From Ramlibacter sp. WS9 (GTDB taxonomy: Bacteria > Pseudomonadota > Gammaproteobacteria > Burkholderiales > Burkholderiaceae_C), in contig NZ_RKMB01000014.1 of the NCBI RefSeq assembly GCF_003797765.1, forward strand, positions 93,222 through 157,221: DNA of 64,000 nucleotides, read 5' to 3'. Every line of letters begins with the position of its first letter. The stretch's first letter is position 1. The translations under genes and the position numbers were made by a program. Positions 56,620-64,000 of the stretch are shown here, piece after piece. The notes under the pieces were generated by a model. That model saw only the letters and a program-made list of their open reading frames with translations. It was not told where the DNA came from and ran no database searches.

Positions 56620-57996
56620 CTAATTGCACTGGTTGTTGGGTTTGATGCCCGACTCGGACAGGATGTTCACCAGAAACGGGTTCCTGGCATTGGGCAGCGG
56701 CATGTTGTCGAAGTCCAGGAACTTCGGGATCTGCACCGGCCGGCGGGTGTCCCCGTTGTTGCCTGCGAATCCCGCCTCGCCCTTGCCCAGATGAAGGACT
56801 TCACGGGCGGTCAGGATTTCGATATGGCCGTCGCGAACGAAGACGAACAGGCCTTCTTCGGTATCCGACACCGTTTCGTTGGAGAACAAGCCAGGCGGCA
56901 CGTCGACGCCGTCCGGACGCGGCCCATCCATGCCCGGCGGGGTATTGATCGGGACGATGCCGTTGGGCGAGATGAAAAGGCCCTGGCCCGCCAGAAGCAC
57001 CTCCAGGGCCGTCTGGCCGGCAGGGTTGACGACGATGGAGCCCAGCCAGGTAAAGAGCGTCAGGCCCGTGCCGGCACCGCCCGGCTCCCCCGCGCAGGCC
57101 CCGGTGCAAATGATGTCGAACCCCGTGCCGCGGATGCCGATGGTGGCCGTGGCCGTGGAGAACCCGACGTTGCGGTTGTTGGCCTTGGCGATGAGGCCCG
57201 TCAGCGCGCGGACGGAACCGCGGAGGACCGAAACCAGGAAGCGGCCTTCGCCCGCATTCTTTTCGTCATAGACGAAGTTGTCGACGCGAAAGCGCGTCGC
57301 CGCGCCCAGCGTGATGCGCGTGTCGTCGCGGAATGCCAACACCGCGCGGGTGCCGCTGCCGGTTTCGACCACGTCGCCGGGATAGATGCTGCCGCCGTCC
57401 ACGACACGTCGGCGCTCGCCGGCAGGGTCGACGGCGTTGACCACGCCTTCGGAAGTGACGATCTTGGCGCTGGCGCGAACGGCATTGGGGCGCGCCGCGG
57501 CCGCGACGCGCGACGCCTCGGCGCCGCAATCGCGCGCGCAGACACGGGCATCGAAATCGGTGCCGCGGATGCCGATGGTGGCCGTGTTGGTCTGGATGCG
57601 CGCGGCGTTCGGGGAGTTCTTGGTGATGAGGCCCGTCACCGCGCGAAAGCCGCCGCGCAGCAGTTGCATGAGCAGCGTGTTGTCGGGCGCGTTCTCCTTG
57701 AAGCGGTACTGCTGCAACACCAGATCGGAATTGGGCCGCACGGTCATGCGGGTGCCGTCGTCCAGCTTGATGATGGCGGAGGCGCCCTCGGAGGTGGTGA
57801 GGCGGTCCCCTTCGCGCAGGGGCAGGCCTTTGCCCAATGTGCGGGGCGTCTGGCCGGGGGCTTGGGCAAAGCCGACGCCACGGGAGAACTCGACCTCGCC
57901 GGCGTTCTGTGCAGAAGCCCCGGCAGCCGCCAGCAGCAAGGCGCAGCCCAAGGCGGCCAGCACCGAAGGCGATTTTCGAATCAGCGCGGGGACCAT
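56620..57996 (-). CDS. FecR-domain protein with tandem FecR domains
   Basis: A protein of 458 residues. Signal peptide (VLAALGCALLLAAAGASAQ), then two copies of a FecR-type beta domain: about 55-160 (LREGDRLTTSEGASAIIKLD, TIGIRGTDFDARVC) and about 185-310 (IYPGDVVETGSGTRAVLAFR, ATIGIRGTGFDIIC). Both copies end with TIGIRGT-F. Duplication is plain from the shared order. Exported FecR-like proteins appear next to TpsB genes in several betaproteobacteria; the role may be scaffold or sensing. A strong GGAGGT lies 5-6 bases before the ATG. The 124 bases upstream hold TATAAC at about 58047 as a weak -10. Confidence 0.87.
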   Translation of the reverse strand: MVPALIRKSPSVLAALGCALLLAAAGASAQNAGEVEFSRGVGFAQAPGQTPRTLGKGLPLREGDRLTTSEGASAIIKLDDGTRMTVRPNSDLVLQQYRFKENAPDNTLLMQLLRGGFRAVTGLITKNSPNAARIQTNTATIGIRGTDFDARVCARDCGAEASRVAAAARPNAVRASAKIVTSEGVVNAVDPAGERRRVVDGGSIYPGDVVETGSGTRAVLAFRDDTRITLGAATRFRVDNFVYDEKNAGEGRFLVSVLRGSVRALTGLIAKANNRNVGFSTATATIGIRGTGFDIICTGACAGEPGGAGTGLTLFTWLGSIVVNPAGQTALEVLLAGQGLFISPNGIVPINTPPGMDGPRPDGVDVPPGLFSNETVSDTEEGLFVFVRDGHIEILTAREVLHLGKGEAGFAGNNGDTRRPVQIPKFLDFDNMPLPNARNPFLVNILSESGIKPNNQCN

Positions 57997-58119
57997 GCTT
58001 TACCTCCGGAAACCCTTCTTTCCTCTGAAGACCTCTGCATCAGCGGGTTATACACGGTTGTGCAGCGGACAACCACAGTCGCCGCCTGGAACGCAGAGTT
58101 CAGCGTGCGGAATTCACAA

Positions 58120-58566
58120 TCAGGCGCGATTTCCGGGCCTGCTTGTGAAACGGCGCGACAGCTCGATCTCCAGAGCTGGGCGAAGTGCTTCAATTGCGGC
58201 GATGGCGTCTGCCGGTGCCTCGCGCTGCGCCGGGGCCCACACCGATCCCGGGAAGTGTGTGTCCCATGCGAATCGGGCAATCACGTGCCAATGCAAATGC
58301 GGCACCGCGTTGCCCAGGGTGGCCAAGTTCACTTTCACCGGTGAAAGGTGCTCGCGCAGGACGGCCTCCACCTGGACCGCCGCTTCGATGCATTCGAGGC
58401 GTTCGCCCCGCGGCAGGTCTGAAAACTCGGTCACATGGTCAAGCCATACGACGCGATAGAAGGCAGGAAAGCCGGGCTCGTCCGCGCGGATCACGCGGAA
58501 CTTGGGCCCTGAATAGATGACGATGCCACCCGCACCTTCGCACAGCGGGCAGCCGGCCACTTTCAT
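58120..58566 (-). CDS. HIT-family protein
   Basis: A protein of 148 residues. CPLCEG near the N-terminus and the histidine triad HLHWHVIARF (His-x-His-x-His, about residues 90-94) mark a HIT hydrolase acting on nucleotide conjugates. ATG 58566 overlaps the stop of the oxidoreductase gene (TGATG), so it is translated with it. Confidence 0.92.
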   Translation of the reverse strand: MKVAGCPLCEGAGGIVIYSGPKFRVIRADEPGFPAFYRVVWLDHVTEFSDLPRGERLECIEAAVQVEAVLREHLSPVKVNLATLGNAVPHLHWHVIARFAWDTHFPGSVWAPAQREAPADAIAAIEALRPALEIELSRRFTSRPGNRA

Positions 58567-61500
58567 CAGACCAGCACCCGCTCGATGCCGCCGCTGTTGG
58601 CGGCGTGCACGTAATCGGGCATCCAGTTCTCGCCCAGGATGCGGTTGGCCATCTCGACCACGATGTAGTCGGCTTCCAGCAGGCCGTTCTGCAGGTCCGC
58701 GCCATAGCGGGTGAGGCCTTGCAGGCAGCTCGGGCAGCTGGTGAGGATCTTGATGTTCTCCTTGGGGCCCACGGCACCGCTGGCCCGCAGCGCCGCTTCG
58801 TCCGTGCGCAGCTCTTCTTCCTTGCGGAAGCGCACCTGCGTGGAGATGTCCGGCCGGGTAACGCCCAGCGTGCCCGACTCGCCGCAGCAGCGCTCCGATT
58901 TGCGCACGTTGTCGCCCACCAAGGCCTTGACCGTCTTCATCGGCTCCTGCAGCTTCATCGGGCTGTGGCAAGGGTCATGGAACATGTAGCCGCCGGCCGC
59001 GCCGCTCGCGGCGTCGAGCTTGATGCCCTTTTCCAGCAGGTACTCGTGGATGTCGATGATGCGGCAGCCCGGGAAGATCTTGTCGAACTCGTAGCCTTGC
59101 AGCTGGTCATAGCAGGTGCCGCAAGAGACCACCACGGTCTTGATGTCCAGGTAGTTCAGCGTGTTGGCCACGCGGTGAAACAGCACCCGGTTGTCGGTGA
59201 TCATCTTCTCGGCCTTGTCGAACTGGCCTGAGCCGCGCTGCGGGTAACCGCAGCACAGATAACCCGGCGGCAGCACTGTCTGCACACCCGCGTGCCACAG
59301 CATAGCCTGCGTGGCCAGGCCCACCTGCGAGAACAGGCGCTCGGAACCGCAGCCCGGGAAGTAGAAGACCGCTTCGGTTTCCGAATTGGTCGTCTTCGGG
59401 TCGCGGATGATCGGGACGTAGTCCTTGTCCTCGATGTCCAGCAAGGCGCGCGCCGTCTTCTTGGGCAAGCCTCCCGGCAGCTTCTTGTTGATGAAATGGA
59501 TCACCTGCTCCTTGACCGGCGCCGAACCACCTTGGGTCGAGGGAGGACGGGTGACCTGCTTGCGGGCCAGGCCGCGCAGCAGGTCATTGGCCAGCCTCTG
59601 GACCTTGAAGCCGATGCCCACCATCGCGCCGCGGATCAGGTTGATCGCTTCGGGGCTCGTGGCATTGAGCATCAGCATGGCCGCGAAGTTGCCCGGCCTG
59701 AAGCTCTTCTTCCCCATCTTGCGCAGCAGGTTGCGCATGTTCATCGAGACGTCGCCGAAGTCGATCTTCACCGGACACGGCGATTCGCATTTGTGGCAGA
59801 CCGTGCAGTGGTCGGCCACGTCCTCGAACTCCTCCCAATGCTTGATGGAAACGCCGCGCCGCGTCTGCTCCTCATACAGGAAGGCCTCGACCAGCAGCGA
59901 CGTCGCCAGGATCTTGTTGCGCGGGCTGTACAGCAGGTTGGCGCGGGGCACGTGCGTGGCGCACACCGGCTTGCACTTGCCGCAGCGCAGGCAGTCCTTG
60001 ACGCTGTCGGCGATGGCGCCGATGTCGGACTGCTGCATGATCAGCGACTCGTGCCCCATCAGCCCGAAGCTGGGCGTGTAGGCGTTGGTGAGGTCGGCAT
60101 AGACGGAAGTGGCCGAGTCGGCCTGCGCATGGCGCAGCAGCTTGCCCTTGTTGAAGCGTCCCTCGGGGTCGACCCGCTCCTTGTAGTCGGCGAAGGGCTT
60201 GAGCTCCTCGTCGGTCAGGAACTCCAGCTTGGTGATACCGATGCCGTGCTCGCCGGAGATCACGCCGTTGAGCGAGCGCGCGAGGATCATGATGCGCTTC
60301 ACGGCGGCATGCGCCGACTGAAGCATCTCGTAGTCGTCGCTGTTGACCGGGATGTTGGTGTGCACGTTGCCGTCGCCGGCGTGCATGTGCAGCGCGATCC
60401 AGGTGCGGCCCTTGAGCACGCGCTTGTGGATGGCGTTGCATTCGGCCAGGATGGGCGCGAACGGCTGGCCGCTGAAGATGTTCTGCAGCGGCGCGCGGAT
60501 CTGCGTCTTCCAGCTCGCTCGCAGCGTATGGTCCTGCAGCTGCGGGAACAGCTCGTCGACTTTTTCCAGCCAGCCGCGCCACAGCGCCCGGATGTCTCGC
60601 ACCAGCTCGAGGGCCTGCGCCACACGGTCTTCCAGCAGTTCCGCCGACGGGATCTCGCCGGCGTCGTCCTGCTTGCCCAGCGGCAGGTTGCCGCGCGCGA
60701 AGAAGGCTTCCAGCTCGTCGGCCAGCTTGATCTTGTTAGCCAACGACAGCTCGATGTTGATGCGCTCGATGCCGTCGCTGTATTCGGCCATGCGCGGCAG
60801 CGGGATCACCACGTCTTCGTTGATCTTGAAGGCGTTGGTGTGCTTGCTGATGGCGGCCGTGCGTTTGCGGTCCAGCCAGAATTTCTTGCGCGCCTCGGGG
60901 CTGATCGCGATGAAACCTTCGCCGCTGCGCGAATTGGCGATGCGCACCACTTCCGAGGTGACGCGCGCCACGTCGTCGGCGTTGTCGCCCGAGATGTCGC
61001 CCACCAAGACCATCTTGGGCAGCACCGCGCGCTTGGACTTGGTGGAATAGCCCACGGCCTTCAGGTAGCGGTCGTCCAGGTGTTCCAGGCCCGCCAAGAG
61101 GACACCCGAGCGCTTCTGCTCGGCGAACATGAAGTCCTTGATCTCGACGATGCTGGGGACGGCGTCCTTGGCGTTGCCGAAGAACTCCATGCAGACGGTG
61201 CGGGTGTGCGACGGCATGCGGTGCACGATCCAGCGTGCGCTGGTGATGAGGCCGTCGCAGCCTTCCTTCTGGATGCCGGGCAGGCCCGACAGGAACTTGT
61301 CGGTGACGTCCTTGCCCAGGCCTTCCTTGCGGAAGGTGTGACCGGGGATGACGAGCGACTCGGTGCGCACCGGCGTCTTGCCGTCGGCCTCGAAGTAGCG
61401 CAACTCGAAGCTGGCCATCTCGGCGTCGTGGATCTTGCCCAGGTTGTGGTCCATGCGCGTGACTTCCAGCCACTGCGCCTGGGGCGTCACCATGCGCCAC

Positions 61501-62456
61501 GACACCAGGTTGTCCAGCGCCGTGCCCCACAGCACGGCCTTCTTGCCGCCCGCGTTCATGGCGACGTTGCCGCCAATGCAGGATGCTTCGGCCGATGTCG
61601 GGTCGACCGCGAACACGAAGCCCGCGCGCTCGGCCGCGTCGGCGACGCGCTGCGTCACCACGCCGGCTTCCGTCCACACAGTCGGCTTGGGTTCGCGGTG
61701 GCCGGGGATGGCGACCATCTCCACTTCGGTCATGGCCTCGAGCTTCTCGGTGTTGATGACCGCGCTCTTCCACGTGAGCGGCACGGCGCCGCCGGTGTAG
61801 CCGGTGCCGCCGCCGCGCGGGATGATCGTCAGCCCCAGCTCGATGCAGCCCTTGACCAGGCCGGCCATTTCGGCCTCGCTGTCGGGCGTGAGCACCACGA
61901 ACGGGTATTCGACACGCCAGTCGGTGGCGTCCGTCACGTGCGACACGCGCGACAGGCCATCGAACTTGATGTTGTCCTTGGCGGTGAGGCGGCGCAGCAC
62001 GCGCTGGGTCTGCTTGCGCAGGTCCGCCATCTGCCGGAAACTGGCGTCGAAGGCCTCGACTGCCTTGCCTGCCGCCTTCAACAGTTCCACGACGAGCTCG
62101 TCGCGCTCCGTATCGGCGCCCGGCGTGCGGCGCTTTTCGACCTCGGTCAGGCGGTGATGCAGCGCCTCGACCAGCTGGCGGCGGCGCTTGGGGTTGTCCA
62201 GCAGGTCGTCCTGCAGGTAGGGGTTGCGCTGGACCACCCAGATGTCGCCCAGCACCTCGTACAGCATGCGTGCCGAGCGCCCGGTGCGCCGCTCTTCGCG
62301 CAGCCGGTTCAGCACGTCCCAAGCGCGAGAGCCCAGCAGCCGGATCACGATCTCGCGATCGGAGAACGACGTGTAGTTGTACGGGATCTCGCGCAGGCGG
62401 GGCGCATCGCCGTCGACGGCGGCTATGAGGTGGTTGAGCGTTGTGGGTGCGTTCAT
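58566..62456 (-). CDS. Large FAD-linked oxidase / Fe-S oxidoreductase fusion (D-2-hydroxy acid dehydrogenase type, DUF3683)
   Basis: A protein of 1296 residues. N-terminal DUF3683 part (about 1-150), FAD-binding PCMH domain with PRGGGTGYTGGAVPL (about 215) and GGNVAMNAGGKKA, FAD oxidase C-terminal domain with HMHAGDGNVHTNIPVN and GVISGEHGIGITK, two ferredoxin-like clusters CLRCGKCKPVCATHV and CTVCHKCESPCPVKI, and two CCG-type heterodisulfide domains (FPGCGSERLF, LCCGYP; HDPCHSP, CCGESG). This is a one-chain form of GlcDEF/D-LDH-like enzymes that oxidise a D-2-hydroxy acid and pass electrons to the quinone pool. Start ATG 62456 (MNAPTTLNHLIAAVDGD); no clear ribosome-binding site. Divergent from ugpB. 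Confidence 0.9.
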   Translation of the reverse strand: MNAPTTLNHLIAAVDGDAPRLREIPYNYTSFSDREIVIRLLGSRAWDVLNRLREERRTGRSARMLYEVLGDIWVVQRNPYLQDDLLDNPKRRRQLVEALHHRLTEVEKRRTPGADTERDELVVELLKAAGKAVEAFDASFRQMADLRKQTQRVLRRLTAKDNIKFDGLSRVSHVTDATDWRVEYPFVVLTPDSEAEMAGLVKGCIELGLTIIPRGGGTGYTGGAVPLTWKSAVINTEKLEAMTEVEMVAIPGHREPKPTVWTEAGVVTQRVADAAERAGFVFAVDPTSAEASCIGGNVAMNAGGKKAVLWGTALDNLVSWRMVTPQAQWLEVTRMDHNLGKIHDAEMASFELRYFEADGKTPVRTESLVIPGHTFRKEGLGKDVTDKFLSGLPGIQKEGCDGLITSARWIVHRMPSHTRTVCMEFFGNAKDAVPSIVEIKDFMFAEQKRSGVLLAGLEHLDDRYLKAVGYSTKSKRAVLPKMVLVGDISGDNADDVARVTSEVVRIANSRSGEGFIAISPEARKKFWLDRKRTAAISKHTNAFKINEDVVIPLPRMAEYSDGIERINIELSLANKIKLADELEAFFARGNLPLGKQDDAGEIPSAELLEDRVAQALELVRDIRALWRGWLEKVDELFPQLQDHTLRASWKTQIRAPLQNIFSGQPFAPILAECNAIHKRVLKGRTWIALHMHAGDGNVHTNIPVNSDDYEMLQSAHAAVKRIMILARSLNGVISGEHGIGITKLEFLTDEELKPFADYKERVDPEGRFNKGKLLRHAQADSATSVYADLTNAYTPSFGLMGHESLIMQQSDIGAIADSVKDCLRCGKCKPVCATHVPRANLLYSPRNKILATSLLVEAFLYEEQTRRGVSIKHWEEFEDVADHCTVCHKCESPCPVKIDFGDVSMNMRNLLRKMGKKSFRPGNFAAMLMLNATSPEAINLIRGAMVGIGFKVQRLANDLLRGLARKQVTRPPSTQGGSAPVKEQVIHFINKKLPGGLPKKTARALLDIEDKDYVPIIRDPKTTNSETEAVFYFPGCGSERLFSQVGLATQAMLWHAGVQTVLPPGYLCCGYPQRGSGQFDKAEKMITDNRVLFHRVANTLNYLDIKTVVVSCGTCYDQLQGYEFDKIFPGCRIIDIHEYLLEKGIKLDAASGAAGGYMFHDPCHSPMKLQEPMKTVKALVGDNVRKSERCCGESGTLGVTRPDISTQVRFRKEEELRTDEAALRASGAVGPKENIKILTSCPSCLQGLTRYGADLQNGLLEADYIVVEMANRILGENWMPDYVHAANSGGIERVLV

Positions 62457-62586
62457 CTGAGGAGAAATGTCAGCCCAGACGAATGCCACGCGGCTGAAGG
62501 GAGATGTTACCGCAGTGCAACATCGCAAACGTGACAGCCTCATGGAAACCCCGCTTGTGAGCCGTCCGGGTGGTCGGTTAAATCGC

Positions 62587-62606
62587 CTGTCACAAATAGC
62601 CCGTAG
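62587..62606 (+). promoter_or_regulatory. Weak Pho-box-like sequence before ugpB
   Basis: CTGTCACAAATAGCCCGTAG matches the PhoB half-site CTGTCAY followed by an AAAT spacer; the second half fits poorly. ugpB belongs to the Pho regulon in E. coli, which is why it is listed. Confidence 0.3.
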
Positions 62607-62634
62607 TGTTCAACGGTCCAAAACAGGAGATTTC

Positions 62635-63939
62635 ATGAAACTGCAACTGTCCGCAGCAGCCCTCGCGGTCGCCTTCGCCATGCCGGCCCAGGCCCAGACC
62701 GAGGTCCAGTGGTGGCACTCGATGGGCGGCGCGCTCGGCGAATGGGTCAACGACCTCGCCAAGGAGTTCAACGCCAGCCAGAAGGATTACAAGGTCACCC
62801 CGACCTTCAAGGGGAGCTACGCCGAGTCCATGACCGCCGGCATCGCCGCCTACCGCGCCGGCAATGCCCCGCACATGATCCAGGTGTTCGAGGTCGGCAC
62901 AGCCACCATGATGGCCGCCAAGGGTGCCACGGTCCCCGTCGCCAAAGTCATGACCGACGCCGGCCTGAAGTTCGACCCCAGCATCTACGTGCCGGCCGTC
63001 GCCGGCTACTACACGGCGCCCAACGGCCAGATGTTGAGCTACCCGTTCAACAGCTCCACCCCCGTCTTCCACTACAACAAGGACGCGTTCAAGGCCGCGG
63101 GCCTGGACCCGGACAAGCCGCCCACCACCTGGCCTGAAGTGGCCCTGACTGCCGCCAAACTCAAGGCTTCCGGCCACAAGTGCCCGTTCACCACCAGCTG
63201 GATCAGCTGGACCCAGCTGGAGTCCTTCTCTGCCTGGCACAACGTGCTGTACTCGACCAAGAACAATGGTTTCGGCGGCACCGATACGCGCCTGGCGGTC
63301 AACACGCCGCTGCACGTTCGCCACATCGAGAACCTGGCCAACATGGCCAAGAGCGGCCTCTTCGTCTACAAGGGCCGGGAAAACAAGGCCGATGCCACCT
63401 TCGTTTCCGGCGAATGCGCCATGGCGACCGGCTCCTCTGCCCTGGCCGGCAGCGTCAAGCGCAATGGCAAGTTCGGCTACGGCACCGGCACCCTGCCCTA
63501 CTACCCGGACGTTCCGGGCGCCCCCCAGAACACCGTGATCGGCGGCGCCAGCATCTGGGTGATGGCAGGCAAGAAGCCCGAGGAGTACAAGGCTGTCGCT
63601 GCTTTCCTGAACCACCTGTCCAAGCCTGAAGTGGCGGCCGCCAGCCACCAGCGCACCGGCTACCTGCCTGTGACCAAGGCCTCGTTCGAATTGACCGAGA
63701 AGTCCGGCTACTACAAGCAGAACGCCGGCGCCGACGTGTCGGTCAACCAGATGATCCGCAAGACGACGGACAAGTCGCGCGGCGTGCGCCTGGGCAACTT
63801 CGTCCAGATCCGCACCATCATCGACGAGGAACTCGAAGGCGTGTGGCAGGGCAGCAAGCAGCCCAAGGAAGCCCTGGACAACATCGTCAAGCGCGGCAAC
63901 GAGCAGCTCGAACGCTTTGAGAAGGCGAACAAGTCCTGA
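62635..63939 (+). CDS. ugpB: sn-Glycerol-3-phosphate ABC transporter substrate-binding protein UgpB
   Basis: A protein of 434 residues. Signal peptide MKLQLSAAALAVAFAMPAQA, then EVQWWHSMGGALGEWVNDLA, RAGNAPHMIQVFEVGTATMM, GQMLSYPFNSSTPVFHYNKD (key residues for ligand) and QNTVIGGASIWVMAG, which together define UgpB. It captures glycerol-3-phosphate or glycerophosphodiesters in the periplasm for UgpAE-C; those genes presumably follow beyond the window. AGGAGA stands 6 bases upstream of ATG 62635. The last 61 bases of the window hold no further gene. Confidence 0.92.
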   Translation: MKLQLSAAALAVAFAMPAQAQTEVQWWHSMGGALGEWVNDLAKEFNASQKDYKVTPTFKGSYAESMTAGIAAYRAGNAPHMIQVFEVGTATMMAAKGATVPVAKVMTDAGLKFDPSIYVPAVAGYYTAPNGQMLSYPFNSSTPVFHYNKDAFKAAGLDPDKPPTTWPEVALTAAKLKASGHKCPFTTSWISWTQLESFSAWHNVLYSTKNNGFGGTDTRLAVNTPLHVRHIENLANMAKSGLFVYKGRENKADATFVSGECAMATGSSALAGSVKRNGKFGYGTGTLPYYPDVPGAPQNTVIGGASIWVMAGKKPEEYKAVAAFLNHLSKPEVAAASHQRTGYLPVTKASFELTEKSGYYKQNAGADVSVNQMIRKTTDKSRGVRLGNFVQIRTIIDEELEGVWQGSKQPKEALDNIVKRGNEQLERFEKANKS

Positions 63940-64000
63940 CGGACTTGCCGCCTCCTCGCGCGCTCCGCTGCCCGCGACAAGATGACGGCACCCCCTCCCC

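Noticed and set aside
59292..62534. A plus-strand open frame of about 1080 codons
   Set aside because: It lies wholly antisense to the large oxidoreductase, is rich in Arg/His/Ala as expected for a GC-rich antisense frame, has no recognisable domain, and the sense protein has many family motifs.
1..64000. tRNA, rRNA, CRISPR array, transposase, integrase or attachment site
   Set aside because: Looked for cloverleaf T-loop patterns, regular direct repeats with spacers and recombinase or transposase motifs; none was found by eye.

Overview
The window is a gene-dense, GC-rich (about two thirds G+C) stretch of a betaproteobacterial chromosome. Gene content, protein sequences and gene order (yibN-grxC-secB-gpsA next to gpmA and a ctp peptidase, ubiE-ubiJ-ubiB, interleaved pan and bio genes, numerous Bug/TctC binding proteins) point to the Burkholderiales, most likely Comamonadaceae of the Ramlibacter/Variovorax kind. 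This assignment is inference; there is no rRNA or tRNA gene in the window to test it.

Layout. 1-1.7 kb: end of thiG and a ThiD-ThiE fusion (thiamine). 1.65-3.1 kb: a DUF4214/RTX-type secreted protein on the opposite strand. 3.3-9.6 kb: panD-bioA-bioD-bioF-bioB-panB-panC, a tight cluster for pantothenate and biotin. 9.6-11.6 kb: nadC-nadA (NAD). 11.7-14.1 kb: an acyl-CoA ligase with a TctC-type binding protein. 14.2-20.3 kb: thioredoxin-like protein, gpsA, secB, grxC, rhodanese, gpmA, C-terminal processing peptidase, MoeB/ThiF. 20.25-20.63 kb: a mosaic of nested inverted repeats. 20.6-23.8 kb: a broken Ldh-family dehydrogenase, a two-subunit UxaA-type lyase and a divergent GntR/HutC regulator. 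23.8-32.5 kb: AsmA protein, two response regulators and a CHASE3 histidine kinase, then small envelope/stress proteins (DUF1328, YqjD/YqjE/YqjK-like, two BON lipoproteins) and a zinc peptidase. 32.6-39.2 kb: Lhr-type helicase carrying an in-frame repeat insertion, then TctC protein, sulfatase and SulP transporter. 39.2-45.2 kb: DUF2867, DUF429, EamA transporter, folE with a BLUF photoreceptor, clsB, EEP-family nuclease and nudB. 45.25-45.9 kb: a toxin-antitoxin pair with a CcdB-like toxin and a chimeric antitoxin. 45.95-54.9 kb: aspS, DUF502, FmdB, sodium:solute symporter, ubiB, ubiJ, Tim44-like protein, ubiE, DUF971. 54.9-58 kb: a TpsB/FhaC transporter behind a protein with two FecR domains. 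58.1-64 kb: HIT protein, a 1296-residue FAD/Fe-S oxidoreductase and ugpB.

Most of the window is housekeeping: cofactor synthesis (thiamine, biotin, pantothenate, NAD, folate, ubiquinone), protein export and translation. The accessory signals are the chimeric Phd/CcdA-CcdB module with its own palindromic operator, three families of short interspersed repeats (one inserted in frame in a helicase, one supplying the 3' ends of two genes), the folE-BLUF pair, the decayed dehydrogenase in the lyase operon, and the FecR-TpsB pair that lacks a visible exoprotein. No CRISPR array, prophage, transposase, rRNA or tRNA was seen.
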